NCBI GenBank assembly: GCA_027563935.2
Contig: CM050453.2
Coordinates: forward strand, 12,108,001 to 12,172,000
From: Costus lasius
Taxonomy: Eukaryota; Streptophyta; Magnoliopsida; Zingiberales; Costaceae
Direction of reading: 5' to 3'
Length of the DNA stretch: 64,000 bases
A model generated the notes under the pieces. The model did no database searches, had not been told where the DNA came from, and worked only from the letters and a program-made list of their open reading frames with translations. A program made the translations under genes and the position numbers. This document shows positions 20,961-34,260 of the stretch, piece after piece; the first letter of the stretch is position 1; each line of letters begins with the position of its first letter.

Positions 20961-22526
20961 GGCAAGCAACTCGAAGACCCACCAATGCCAACCAATGAAA
21001 CAAGGGATGATGAGACACTGAACCCTGAGGAGCCACACGCGAATTCAACACCGGCGGAGCCTGAACGAACAGAGGAAGAGCAACCCTATGTTGGGCCGCC
21101 GGCCTACAAGCCGCCGATACCTTTCCCTTCGAGGCTTGTCAAAGCCAAGCTAGACAAGCAATTCAGTAAATTTATGAAAATTTTGAAAAAATTATATATT
21201 CACATTCCCTTTGTTGATGCCCTTTCGCAGATGCCGACCTATGCGAAGTTCCTGAAGGATATTCTCTCAAATAAGAGGAAGCTAGAAGACCAAGGCACTG
21301 TGGCTCTTACTGAAGAATGCAGTGCGATATTGCAGAACAAGCTTCCACAAAAACTCAAAGACCCTGGCAGCTTTTCCATACCATGCCAGATAGGAGAGAT
21401 GACCTTTCGAAGAGCACTGTGCGATTTAGGGGCGAGTGTCAGCATCATGTCGTTATCCTTATGTAGAAAGCTGGATCTAGGTGAATTGAAGTCAACGAAT
21501 ATTTCTCTGCAGTTGGCTGACAGATCGGTTAGGAGTCCCATTGGCATTTTAGATGATGTACCCATTAAAGTGGGGGATTATTTTGTTCCTGCGGACTTCG
21601 TTGTATTAGACATCGATGAGAATGACAGACTTCCTATTATTTTAGGAAGGCCTTTTCTTGCTACAGCTGGTGTCGTCATCGATGTTAAAAACGGGAAACT
21701 GGCTTTAAACATCGGTGACAATATTATTCAATTTGATCTGTCTAATTCTCTTAAAAAACCTTCTTTTGCAGGTGCGTGTCACAACGTGGATTTGATTGAG
21801 CAAATTGTTCAGCAATCCGAGCCGCCTGGGAAAAAGAGTGATCCATTGGAGCTCGCCCTTATCAGCGCTGCTGGTGACACCAGTGAGGGTGAGGTTGAAG
21901 AATATATTGCCCTGCTTGATGCCGATCCAGGTTTGAGAACCGAACCACACGAGAATCAAGCAAATGAAGGACAAAAGAAGATCGAGCTCAAAAGTTTGCC
22001 CGAAAATTTGAGATATGAATTCCTGGGTGAAAACTTCACTTACCTTGTAATAGTTAGTGCTGAGTTGGATAAGGAACAGACTGAATTACTTTTGCAAGAA
22101 CTCCGTCTACACAGGAAGGTAATTGGGTACTCTTTTGATGATATAAAAGGTATTAACCCATCTATTTGCATACACAGGATCCTGTTGGAAGAAAATAGCA
22201 AGCCCTCAATGGAATTCCAACGCCGACTCAACCCACACTTGAAAGAGGTAGTGAAGAAGGAGGTGCTTAAATTATTGGATGCTGGCGTGATCTACCCGAT
22301 TTTAGATAGCTCTTGGGTGAGTCCGGTCCATATGGTTCCCAAAAAAGGAGGCGTCACGGTTGTAAAGACTGACACAGACAAGTTGATAACAACCCGCACG
22401 ATCACAAGACATCGAATGTGCATTGATTACAGGAAGTTGAACTCTGCAACAAGAAAAGACCATTTTCCTCTTCCTTTTATTGACCAGATGCTTGATAGAT
22501 TAGCCCATAATTCTTACTTTTGCTTC
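20517..22526 (+). pseudogene. Athila pol, 5' part: Gag tail, protease, RT N-terminus
   Basis: A 690-codon frame whose last 21 codons run into the inserted copia LTR. Residues 1-75 are Pro/Gln-rich Gag tail. A coiled-coil-like segment follows near 80-118. The aspartic protease lies near 285-395 with active site CDLGASVSIM and LPIILGRPFLAT. The start of reverse transcriptase lies near 560-670, with LDAGVIYPILDSSWVSPVH and RMCIDYRKLNSATRKDHFPL. The domain is cut at 22,526 by the copia element and continues at 31,613. Confidence 0.9.
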
Positions 22527-24194
22527 TGTTGGGGTATGCCCTTAAGGCTAATGTTTGAGGCCTTGGGATTATATCAGTATCATGTATAAACTCTATGTTT
22601 ATAAAGGCAATGGTTGTTATTCAGTTTGTTACATCATCTGCTACAATATGTACACTTCTGAATAATGTCTCAATGCTGTTCAGCTTGGCTGACAAGCAGT
22701 TAAGTCCTTAGTCGAGATATCTTGGTGAACATGAGACAACCTTGATATGATTGAGGCTAATATGTGTTCTAATCTTATAGGATGCTTCGAGCATGGAATA
22801 AGATGTAGACTCATGGGTACATTGGATGTACTGGACAGACCCTACTAGGATATTCAATTGCTTGTCACAATGTGAATAATCCTTGTATGCGAACAAGTGG
22901 CATACTTCCTCTGACTTGAGATCACTTGTGTTTCTAAATGATGATTGACATTGTTTTGAGGTAGTTCGATATCATTTGAAACATAATGGTTATAGACTAT
23001 CTTGGATAATGTTCATGAGTCAGGTTAGGACACTAGTGATAGATATAGGATTGCCATCTCCTTCATTGGAGTGTGATGTTCTTTAGGGGCCCCCTGGATG
23101 AGATGATTGAGAAAGTGTATGGCCATACCCAGGTGACTATGTTCATCTAATCTAATCATTCTCATCATATTGGAGTTACAAGCTTGACACGCTTGTCCAA
23201 TAAGAACATCAAGTGGCAAAGGAAGATTCACACTTGTGCTGTGGTTTGGGTGTAGTCTTGGAAGACTCTTTCCTTTATATCGGGAGACAGTGATGTGTTG
23301 CTAGATACCCCGCACTGATCGTGATAACGTAAGTTATCGTTGCCGACATTTAAAGGAAACCCTTAGGGTCGCACAATTTGATGATATGGCTTAATTAAGT
23401 CAGATCGTGTGGACTGAATTGTTCGGATTCAGTTTAAAGGGATTTAATCTCTGATTGTAAGTGAGATCTGGTCTGATCATGTTTGATTGATTAGGGCTTG
23501 AGATCGGTAAGCTTCGATCGAGAGAATGGATGCTAGATCGGTGAGATCAGGAGCATTAAGAGATGAACGGTTAGATCTTGAACCTTTAGGGTTTATTGTG
23601 ATCTAGACCAAATTGCTTGGCTTAATTGGTCTTTGAACTAAACCCAAATTGAACCAGCTCATCAAGTGAGCGCATGGTTCAAGGGTGAAGAGGAATTTGC
23701 GATTGGGGTAAACCCATGGTCGCATGTTGAGGAGTGGCTTTCTATTTTTAGAAGGCATGATCACTTACGTGACCACGCCTCAAGTTACTCTCCTTTTCAC
23801 GCCTATTGTCGCCTTGGCTCTTGCTCTCGACGTTAGAGCATTCTCGTGGTTTTGAAGGGGTTGACAATAAGGAGGTCTCGCCAAGCAAAACTTCTTCTCT
23901 TCCCTTTCCATTCGAAAAAGGACTCCTTAGAACCTTGCTAGCACAAGGAGCACTAAGGGAGTAGGCGACATCATCTTGTGTGCGCACCATTTGGAGGAGA
24001 AGCGCTTGAGTCTCTTCTTCCTAGACGCCATCCAAGGAATGGCTTCGGTAAGAATCGATTCCTTCATTCTTGTTTGCAATCGGTTTAAAAGTTGATCATA
24101 TCTCATGCTATCGATCCCTAGAAATCCATTCCGCTGCTTTAAAACCTCCATATGCGCCAGTAGGGTTTCGCCCCCCTTGTTTAGGGGACTTTCA
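22527..24194 (+). repeat. Copia 5' LTR
   Basis: Nearly identical to 29,920-31,607. The main difference is the absence here of a 20-bp segment present in the 3' LTR (30,613-30,632), which accounts exactly for the length difference. Confidence 0.95.
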
Positions 24195-24196
24195 AC

Positions 24197-24209
24197 TGGT
24201 ATCAGAGGC
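24197..24209 (+). promoter_or_regulatory. Copia primer binding site, initiator tRNA-Met
   Basis: TGGTATCAGAGGC lies two bases after the 5' LTR. The first 11 bases match the complement of the plant initiator tRNA-Met 3' end. Confidence 0.88.
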
Positions 24210-26001
24210 AAGTTTTATGCATGTTTTATGATTGCTTGATGTTTATTGTGATCCTTGTGTGTGCAATTCACTAGATCTAATGCTTACATGCGAAAAACGA
24301 CATGATATGTTAGTTGGCGAAAACTTAATATATATGTTTTCTTGGCGCATGTATCTTGGCGCATATTGGTTTTTCACAAAACTATATTACTTGCGCGCTT
24401 ACCATTAGATCAGAGGCGCCTACTGTAAACCCTTAGACGGGTTATTAGGGTTGAAGTCACAGTCTAGTCATGATCCAACCAGTCTGATCAGATTATCTGA
24501 CAGCCTAGATGGGTCGACCAGATGGCACCTCTGCGCAAGCAAGAGGTGGCTATAGGTCGACTGCGGACAGGCGTGTAGCGATGTCTGGTTGAGACAACCA
24601 GTGAACGCACATGAGTTAGGCCCGGGGTCATACCCGCTTGCCAGAACTCATGAGGTCGTTCAGCCCTTGGCGCATGCATGGTTGACCATTAGGTCGACTC
24701 AAGTCAGTTAGGACTTGGTGCATCCCAGGGCAGTGGATCTGACTAGATCTGATGAGTGGATCCCTATTAATGGACCGTTGTAAGGTAGTAGGGCACATAA
24801 GGAAAATAAAAGTGATGCCAATGGGTTTTCGAAAATTTTATTTTCTTGATTGGATCACATGATGATTGTATACATGATGCTTGTTTATTTCATCTTATGT
24901 GGGATGCCTATCTTAATGTGTGCTGTGCTGGGGCCTGCGTGCCTGGATGTTAATTTGTAAATTATTTAATGTGATTTGCGAATCACATTTTTAATTAATT
25001 TATAAAGTGTAATTGACCTGCGTGTCAATCATGTCTAGATAGATTAAATTGTATTTTAATCAGACATGAGCACAGAGCACACTTGGCAGAGGCGCATGCA
25101 GCAGTGGCTTGACCAGGTGGGAGGTCCAGGGTTCGACTCTGGGACAGGCGCATTTACCTGGTGGGCGCACCTGAGCTGCAGTGGGCGCTTGGGCCCTGGG
25201 TTGGGCCAGATGAGAAGAAAAAGCCCTATGAAGAAAGCAAGTGAAGACTTAAGTTAAAATTAAGGTCTTACCTAGGCTTATTGGGCGTTTACCATATAAG
25301 ATCAGCATGCTTTCTACTTATTGTTTATATAATTAGAACTGCATGATTTAATCTTCTGCTATCGCCATAGGTTATGTATGATAGTTAAGAAGATAAAAGA
25401 CCGTTAAAATCCAACGCTAAAATATCAAGTTCGTAAGCCTTCTGACGCGAAACCTCACTGTTCTGACTATCGTTGGGGCCGTGTTGTACCCACTCAGTGG
25501 GCACGCCCATCTATCTTCAGACGGTGCGGGATTACACCTGCGTGTTACAGGGAAGGGATTTATCGCTTCTCGTTGCTCAGCATAGCACGTGGTGGTCCAG
25601 GGAGTAGGTCGGGTCAGCTTGACCATGTAGGCTACATATGTGGCGCATATGGTAGCTATATGGAGACAGCCATCTGTGGGGTCAGAGATTGTGTTGTACC
25701 AACTCAGTTGGCATAGTCTGCTGGATTGCCCAGATGAAGGGGAATCGCACGGGTTGGCGATTGGCAGGGATTGCCTACCAGAAATTAATGCTTGTACTCT
25801 CTGTGCATCTTATCTCGCCTGAGCGGGACGCGGAGACCAAGTGTGAAATCTGGATCCCATCTCACTAAAAGAGTGTTATTCTTTCGGGCTGTTTTGCTGG
25901 ATTTTTCAGCCAGATAAAATAGTGAGAAAAGGAATCGTTCTTAAGTCCTGGATTGATTCTAAAACATTGATACTGACCTTGCTGTTCTTGCATTGTTGTA
26001 G
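24210..26001 (+). other. Copia leader, non-coding
   Basis: 1.8 kb between primer site and gag with no coding domain. Around 25,080-25,150 a tRNA-like T-arm (CCAGG, GGTTCGACTC, TCTGG) suggests an embedded tRNA-related fragment. Otherwise I see nothing in it. Confidence 0.6.
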
Positions 26002-29000
26002 ATAACTGCAGCAACGAACACCACGAATTTCAATGTGCGATCCCTACTGGAAAGGGAGAAGTTTGCTGGGCAAAACTTCTCAGACTGGTACGGACACCTT
26101 AAGATTGTTCTTAAGGCTGAGAGGAAGCTGTATGTCCTCGAGACAGCTATACCGCCTCAACCCGCTCCGAACGCCGCAAGGGCGGTTCGGGATGCTTATG
26201 AAAAGCATGTCAATGATAGCATTGATGTCGCTTGCTTGATGCTAGCGTCTATGACGCCAGAGCTGCAGCGTCAGCATGAGGATCTATCGGCTATAGATAT
26301 TATAGCTAACCTCAAGTTGCTATATGCTGCACAGGCTAGGACTGAACGCTACAATCTGACAAAACTTTTCTTTCAGAGCAAACTGGCTGAAGGGAGTCCA
26401 GTGGGAGCTCACGTACTCAAGATGATTGGGTACAAGGAGGCTCTAGAGAAACTGGGACATACCATCAATCAGGAGCTTGCTGTAGACATCATTCTTCAGT
26501 CTCTTCCGGCTACCTTTGATCCGTTCATCATTAATTTTAATATGAACAAGATCGACTGTACCCCGGCAGAGTTACTGAATATGCTCTTGACTACAGAGCT
26601 GACTCTTAAGGGAAAGCCTTCATCCTCAGTCTTGATGTTTCCTTCAAGGAACAAGAAGAAGGGGAAGAAGGGCAAAACCCCTACTAAGGGCTACAACAAG
26701 GCTCTGAAGCAAAAGCTAAAGCGGTCGAAGGAATACAGATGTTTCCATTGTGGCCAGCCAGGTCACTGGAAAAAGGACTGTAAAGCGCTCCAGGGAGACA
26801 AGAAGGGAAGTTTCGCTTCTGGCTCAGGTATTTTCGTGACTGAGGTCATGGTTTCTTCTTCTATATCATGGGTGTTGGACACTGCATGTGGAGTTCACAT
26901 TTGTTCAAATGTACAGGAACTCAAGAGAAGAAGACAGGTGGGACAGCATGAGGTGGACCTACGAGTTGGAAACGGGGCACGGGTTGCTGCTGTTGCTGTA
27001 GGAGTTTATTACATCTCATTACCATCTGGGCTTGTATTGGAACTAGACAGTTGTTACTTTGTACCAAGCATTACGAAGAATATTATCTCTATTCCTGCTC
27101 TTGTCAGGAAAGGGTTTTCCTTTGAATGCAATATTTCAAAGTGTGTTCTTGCTTATGATAATATCGTTTATGCTACTGGGTCAATTAACAATGGGTTATT
27201 CATGTTGGACATGGAATGTTCTATACAGCAAATTGATATTAAGAAAGCCAAGTATGCTGATGACAGCACCTTGCTATGGCATAGTCGTTTAGGCCATATT
27301 AACAAGAAACGCATTAAGCGGTTGCATGACCATGGACTGCTGGGATCATTCTCCTATGAGGAGCTTGATACATGCAAAGCTTGTTTAATGGGTAAAATGA
27401 CGAAGGCTCCTTTTCCTAACAAAGGTCAAAGGGCTTCAGGTTTACTTGACCTTATACACAGTGATGTGTGTGGGCCATTTAGTAAACATGCCAGAGGTGG
27501 CTATCTATACTTCATTACCTTTACTGATGATTTCAGTAGGTATGGATATGTTTATCTAATGAGACATAAAAGTGAATCTTTTGACAAGTTCAAAGAATTC
27601 AAAAATGAAGTACAGAATCAGCTAGGCCGAAATATCAAGACACTTCGCTCAGATCGAGGTGGAGAATACCTAAGTCGTGAGTTTAATATCTGAAGGAGTG
27701 TGGGATTATCTCACAGCTCACTCCGCCAGGAACACCGCAATGGAATGGTGTGTCCGAAAGGAGGAACATGACCCTATTGGATATGGTTCGTTCTATGATG
27801 AGTCAGGCTACTCTACCTTACTCTTTTTGGGGATTTGCACTGGAAACAGCTGCAAAGGTACTAAACCGAGTGCCATCCAAGGCAGTTTCAAAGACTCCAT
27901 ATGAGTTATGGTATGGGAAACAGCCGAGCTTGACATTTATTAAGATCTGGGGTTGCGAGGCTTATGTTAAAAAGCTCACCTCTGGGAAACTAGAGAGTAG
28001 ATCTGAAAAATGTATCTTTGTCGGTTACCCTAAGGAAACTAAGGGTTATTAATTTTACGATCCCAAAGAGAACAAGGTGTTTGTTGCTCGAACGGCCATT
28101 TTTCTTGAGAAGGAATTTCTTCTGCAAGAGGCCAGTGGGAGAGAAATAAAGCTGGATGAGAATCCAGAGGAAGGACAAAGTAGTCAAGCACAGTTGGATG
28201 AGCATGAGCCAGTAGAACAGGTTATTGAACAACCTGAGGCTCAGATATCACGGGAACCGCGAAGATCGGGAAGGATCCGTCGACAGCCTGAGCGCTATGA
28301 CGGAGTCTACATCATTAATCATGATGAACCCCTCACTTATGCGGATGCGGTCAGTGGACCGGACTCAGCAAGATGGCTTGAAGCTATACGCGCCGAGATG
28401 GACTCTATGTCAGATAACCAAGTCTGGGATTTGGTTGATCCGCCTCCGGGAGTAATCCCTATAGGCTGTAAATGGATCTTCAAGAAGAAGATTGACATGG
28501 ATGGTAACGTGGTTACCTATAAAGGCAGGCTAGTTGCGAAAGGTTTCAAACAAATCTACGGGATAGATATGATGAAACTTTCTCTCCTGTAGCTATGTTT
28601 AAGTCTATTCGGATTATTTTTGCGATAGCAGCATATTACGATTATGAGATCTGGCAGATGGATGTGAAGACCGCTTTCCTTAATGGAAAACTGGATGAGG
28701 ATGTGTATATGACACAACCTGAAGGTTTCACTAATCCATCAGATCGTCATAAAATATGCAAGTTAAAGAAGTCCATTTATGGACTTAAACAAGCGTCAAG
28801 AAGCTGGAATATTCGTTTTGATGAATCAATCAGTGAATTTGGTTTCATCAAGAATGAAGATGACCCGTGTGTATATAAGAGGTTTAGTGGGAGCGTGATT
28901 ACTTTCCTAGTCCTCTACGTCGATGATATCTTGATCATTGGAAATGATATTCCTAAAATGCATGCGGTTAAGGCATGGTTAAGGAAATGTTTCCAGATGA

Positions 29001-29899
29001 AAGATTTAGGAGAAGCAGCCTATGTATTAGGTGTGAAGATCTATAGGGATAGATCTAAGAGGCTTCTCGGGCTGTGCCAGAGTACTTACATCGATAAAGT
29101 CCTGGAGAGATTTCATTTAGAGAATTCTAAAAGAGGATATCTTCTAGTCAGACATGGTCTGAATCTTTCGAAGAGTCAGTGTCCACAAACACAGACTGAG
29201 AAAGATGAAATGGACAATACGCCTTATGCTTCGGCTATTGGGTCCATTATGTATGCGATGTTGTGTACTTGCCCAGACGTCGCTTACGGGTTAAGCGTGA
29301 CCAGTCGATTCCAAAGTAGTCCAGGTCAGGCACACTGGATTGCGGTCAAGAACATTTTAAAATATCTGCGGAGGACCAAAGATATGTTCTTGGTGTATGG
29401 TGGTCAGGAAGAACTCAGTATTGAAGGATATACTGACGCTTCATTCCAATCTGACCAGGATGATTTCCGATCGCAATCAGGCTATGTTTTTAGCTTGAAT
29501 GGAGGAGCTGTGGTGTGGAAGAGTTTCAAACAGTCTATAGTTGCTGATTCTACCACGGAAGCCGAGTATGTTGCAGCCTCGGAAGCATCCAAGGAGGCAG
29601 TGTGGATTCGTAAGTTCGTTCAAGAACTTGGTGTTGTTCCTTCGAGTGCAGATCCTTTGGTTATCTTCTGTGATAACACTGGAGCAATCGCACTAGCAAA
29701 GGAACCACGGTCGCACCAGAAGTTCAAGCACATTCAGAGACGGTTTCACTTGATCAGGGAGATCATAGATCGTGGTGAGATCAAGGTCTGCAAGGTTCAT
29801 ACAGATGACAATCTAGCTGACCCGCTTACTAAGCCTCTGGCGCAGCAGAAGCATGAGAAGCACTGTAATAATATGGGTTTGAGATTTCTCAACCATTAG
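26002..29899 (+). pseudogene. Copia gag-pol polyprotein, lightly broken
   Basis: The frame opens after ATA at 26,002, probably a mutated ATG. Gag spans roughly residues 1-225, and a CCHC knuckle (CFHCGQPGHWKKDC) starts near nucleotide 26,738. The protease site reads WVLDTACG where copia normally has DTGCG. The pre-integrase segment (LWHSRLGHINKKR, CKACLMGKMTKAPF) and the integrase core (LIHSDVCGPF, LRSDRGGEYLS) follow. Lesions: a frameshift near 27,690, a stop at 28,050-28,052 and a one-base loss near 28,568. Then come intact RT (WQMDVKTAFLNG, YVDD at 28,916) and RNase H (TDASFQSDQDD, STTEAEYVAASEA). The protein set would copy and integrate the element; four small changes disable it. Confidence 0.92.
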
Positions 29900-29902
29900 A
29901 TT

Positions 29903-29919
29903 AAGTGCAAGTGGGAGAT
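29903..29919 (+). promoter_or_regulatory. Copia polypurine tract
   Basis: aagtgcaagtgggagat lies directly before TGTTGGGG of the 3' LTR, the usual copia plus-strand primer. Confidence 0.85.
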
Positions 29920-31607
29920 TGTTGGGGTATGCCCTTAAGGCTAATGTTTGAGGCCTTGGGATTATATCAGTATCATGTATAAACTTTATGTTTATAAAGG
30001 CAATGGTTGTTATTCAGTTTGTTACATCATCTGCTGCAATATGTACACTTCTGAATAATGTCTCAATGCTGTTCAGCTTGGCTGACAAGCAATTAAGTCC
30101 TTAGTCGAGATATCTTGGTGAACATGAGACAGCCTTGATATGATTGAGACTAATATGTGTTCTAATCTTATAGGATGCTTCGAGCATGGAATAAGATGTA
30201 GACTCATGGGTACATTGGATGTACTGGACAGACCCTACTAGGATATTCAATTGCTTGTCACAATGTGAATAATCCTTGTATGCGAACAAGTGGCATACTT
30301 CCTCTAACTTGAGATCACTTGTGTTTCTAAATGATGATTGGCATTGTTTTGAGGTAGTTCGATATCATTTGAAACATAATGGTTATAGACTATCTTGGAT
30401 AATGTTCATGAGTCAGGTTAGGACACTAGTGATAGATATAGGATTGCCATCTCCTTCATTGGAGTGTGATGTTCTTTAGGGGCCCCCTGGATGAGATGAT
30501 TGAGAAAGTGTATGGCCATACCCAGGTGACTATGTTCATCTGATCTAATCATTCTCATCATATTGGAGTTACAAGCTTGACACGCTTGTCCAATAAGAAC
30601 ATCAAGTGGCAAAGGAAACATGTATGTCTAGTGAGTTGATTCACACTTGTGCTGTGGTTTGGGTGTAGTCTTGGAAGACTCTTTCCTTTATATCGGGAGA
30701 CAGTGATGTGTTGCTAGATACCCCTCACTGATCGTGATAACGTAAGTTATCATTACCGACATTTAAAGGAAACCCTTAGGGTCGCACAATTTGATGATAT
30801 GGCTTACTTAAGTCAGATCGTGTGGACTGAATTGTTCGGATTCAGTTTAAAGGGATTTAATCTCTGATTGTAAGTGAGATCTGGTCTGATCATGTTTGAT
30901 TGATTAGGGCTTGAGATCGGTAAGCTTCGATCGAGAGAATGGATGCTAGATCGGTGAGATCAGGAGCATTAAGAGATGAACGGTTAGATCTTGAACCTTT
31001 AGGGTTTATTGTGATCTAGACCAAATTGCTTGGCTTAATTGGTCTTTGAACTAAACCCAAATTGAACCAGCTCATCAAGTGAGCGCATGGTTCAAGGGTG
31101 AAGAGGAATTTGCGATTGGGGTAAACCCATGGTCGCATGTTGAGGAGTGGCTTTCTATTTTTAGAAGGCATGATCACTTACGTGACCATGCCTCACGTTA
31201 CTCTCCTTTTCACGCCTATTGTCGCCTTGGCTCTTGCTCTCGACGTTAGAGCATTCTCGTGGTTTTGAAGGGGTTGACAATAAGGAGGTCTCGCCAAGCA
31301 AAACTTCTTCTCTTCCCTTTCCATTCGAAAAAGGACTCCTTAGAACCTTGCTAGCACAAGGAGCACTAAGGGAGTAGGCGACATCATCTTGTGTGCGCAC
31401 CATTTGGAGGAGAAGCGCTTGAGTCTCTTCTTCCTAGACGCCATCCAAGGAATGGCTTCGGTAAGAATCGATTCCTTCATTCTTGTTTGCAATCGGTTTA
31501 AAAGTTGATCATATCTCATGCTATCGATCCCTAGAAATCCATTCCGCTGCTTTAAAACCTCCATATGCGCCAATAGGGTTTCGCCCCCCTTGTTTAGGGG
31601 ACTTTCA
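29920..31607 (+). repeat. Copia 3' LTR
   Basis: Full-length partner of the 5' LTR, followed by the GCTTC target duplication and the resumed Athila reverse transcriptase. Confidence 0.95.
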
Positions 31608-31612
31608 GCTTC

Positions 31613-33928
31613 TTGGATAGGTTCTGAGGTTTCTTTCAAATCTCCATCCATCTAGACGATCAGGAGCGAACCACCTTCACATGCCCCTACGGCACATACG
31701 CATATAGGAGGATGTCGTTTGGTCTCTGCAATGCCCCCGCAACTTTCCAAAGAGCAATGATGACTATATTCTCTGACTTTAACAAAGATTTTATAGATAT
31801 ATTTATGGACGATTTTTCTGTGTATGGTTCTTCCTTCCATCATTGCTTATCTAACTTATTTAAGGTTTTGCAGAAATGCGAATAGGTGAACTTGGTACTA
31901 AATTGGGAGAAGTGCCACTTTATGGTGAAAGAAGGTATTGTGCTTGGTCATCTAGTCTCGGAGTGAGGGATAGAGGTGGACAGAGCGAAAATTGAAATCA
32001 TTGAAAATCTCAAGCCGTCAACTTCTGTAAAAGGGATTAGAAGCTTCTTGGGACATGCTGGCTTCTACCGACGCTTTATTAAAGATTTCTCTAAAATATC
32101 TCGCCCCCTGACTAATTTACTTGCTAAAGACTCCATCTTTTGCTTTGACAGGGATTGCGAGGACGCTTTCACGTGGCTCAAGGAAGCATTGACTACCGCT
32201 CTAATAATTCAATCTCCAGACTGGTCCCTCCCCTTTGAATTGATGTGCGACGCTAGTGACCAGGCAGTGGGGGCGGTATTAGGGCAAAGAAAAGACAAGA
32301 AGCTTCACGCCATTTACTATGCCAGTCGCACGCTCGATGATGTCCAGATAAATTATGCCACCACAGAGAAAGAGCTGCTAGCAATATTTGTTGCTTTTGA
32401 TAAATTTCGTTCATATTTAGTTAATTCAAAAGTAATTGTTTTCACTGACCATGCAGCCATTAAATATTTGATCAACAAAAAGTATGCCAAACCAAGGCTT
32501 AGTCGATGGATCCTCCTCTTACAAGAATTTGATGTGGAAATTAGAGACAAGAAGGGGAGTGAAAATCTTGTAGTCGACCACTTCTCTAGGCTGGAACGAA
32601 ATGTTGACGCAAGGACTAACCACGAGCTAGAAATTAATGACATGTTCCCTGAAGAACACTTATTTGCCTTACTTGAACAACAAGGGTCGTGGTATGCAGA
32701 TTTTGTCAATTTTATAGTTTCTGACACATTTCCTCCTGATCTTTCCTTTCAGAAAAAGAAAAGGTTCTTGCATGATGTGAAGTCATATTATTGGGATGAG
32801 CCATTCTTATATCAGAGGTGCGCCGATGGGATGTACAGACGGTGTGTACCGGAAGTGGAGATACAAGATGTGTTAGCTCAATGCCATGCCTCACCTTATG
32901 GAGGGCATGCTGCGGCCTCTAAAACTGCCTTCAAAGTCCTACAATCTGGTTTGTATTGGTCGTCTATTTTTCATGATGCTAAACAATTCGTTTCAACTTG
33001 TGACAGCTGTTAACGAACTGGGAACATTTCAAGAAGGAACGAGTTGCCTTTGAATGACATGTTAGAAGTAGAGATTTTTGATGTATGGGGGATAGACTTC
33101 ATGGGTCCCTTTCCTTCTTCATGTGGGAAACGGTACATCCTTGTTGCCATCGACTATGTGTCGAAGTGGGTTGAGGCTTCAGCCGAAGCCACCAACGACT
33201 CCAGGGTAGTTATGAAGTTCATGAAACGAGTGATTTTCCCCCGATTTGGAGTCCCACGCATATTGATAAGTGACGGAGGATCCCACTTCATTGAGCAAAA
33301 ATTTGGAGCACTCTTGAAAAAGTATGAGGTCAAGCACAGAATCGCCACGCCTTACCATCCTCAGACTAGTGGTCAGGTAGAAGTCTCCAATAGAAAAATC
33401 AAGCAAATATTGGAAAAGACTGTATCTCGATCACGAAAGGATTGGACATTGAAGTTACCCGATGCTTTATGGGCCTATAGGACTGCATTCAAGACCCCTC
33501 TAGGTATGTCTCCTTTCCAACTTATTTGTGGAAAATCCTGTCACTTACCCGTTGAACTTGAGCACAGGGCGCACTAGGCCAGCAAGCAAATAAATTATGA
33601 CTTTAAGAGCGCCAGTGAAAGGAGAAAACTACAGTTAGACGAGCTGGATGAGATGCGCCTCTACGCCTACGAAAATGCAAAGATTTACAAAGCTCGTACC
33701 AAGTATTGGCATGACAAACGCATACTCAAGAAGGAATTGCACGAAGGGAACAAAGTGCTTCTATTCAACTCGAGACTTCGTCTCTTTCCAGGGAAGCTTC
33801 GCACGAGGTGGTCTGGACCGTTCATAGTTCAACACGTCCAACCTTACGGTGCAATCACCATATGGGCTGAACACACTGGGAGTTTTGTGGTTAATGGGCA
33901 TCGCCTCAAGCTTTATTTTGAAGATTAA
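31613..33928 (+). pseudogene. Athila pol, 3' part: RT, RNase H, integrase
   Basis: Reverse transcriptase resumes after the copia element with TFTCPYGTYAYRRMSFGLCN (31,673-31,732) and FMDDFSVYG, which carries the catalytic DD. RNase H follows ([19 protein letters not shown], 32,236-32,292; [11 protein letters not shown]). The integrase has a zinc-binding start ([16 protein letters not shown] ... CDSC) and a core with [17 protein letters not shown] and [14 protein letters not shown] (33,085-33,390), giving the DDE triad. The C-terminal part (33,653-33,928) is typical of Athila. Stops at 31,645-31,647, near 31,883, 31,967, 33,011 and 33,575 interrupt an otherwise continuous frame. Confidence 0.92.
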
Positions 33929-34260
33929 CGGGTCGAACAAGGGAAAGTTCTCACCTTTTTCGACCCCACTGATGCCACTACATAACACTTCTATGGTTGA
34001 GCTGTTGACCTAAAACTAGCATTTTTGGGAGGCAACCCAAGTTTTATCATTGTTTTCATTTTCTTTTTGTTACATTAGTTGTCATTTAGTTTTTAGTTTA
34101 CCATCGTTGAATAATTCACTCTCTTGCTTATCTAGTCTATCTTAGGAAATCTTGATCTTGATATACACTGATTAGAGGTTTATTTGTAGGATGCAGATGC
34201 GCTATGCGAACAGGAAATTTTTGCTGAATTTTCACTGAAGACCAGTACACTTCACGGCTA

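Larger units (their letters stand above)
22527..31607 (+). mobile_element. Ty1/copia retrotransposon nested in Athila RT
   Basis: LTRs 22,527-24,194 (1,668 bp) and 29,920-31,607 (1,688 bp) start TGTTGGGG and end TTTCA. The target duplication is GCTTC (22,522-22,526 and 31,608-31,612). An iMet primer site, a 1.8-kb leader, one gag-pol coding region in copia order (Gag, protease, integrase, RT, RNase H) and a polypurine tract complete it. It is the youngest member of the nest, since its LTRs are almost identical and its coding region has only a few lesions. Confidence 0.95.
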
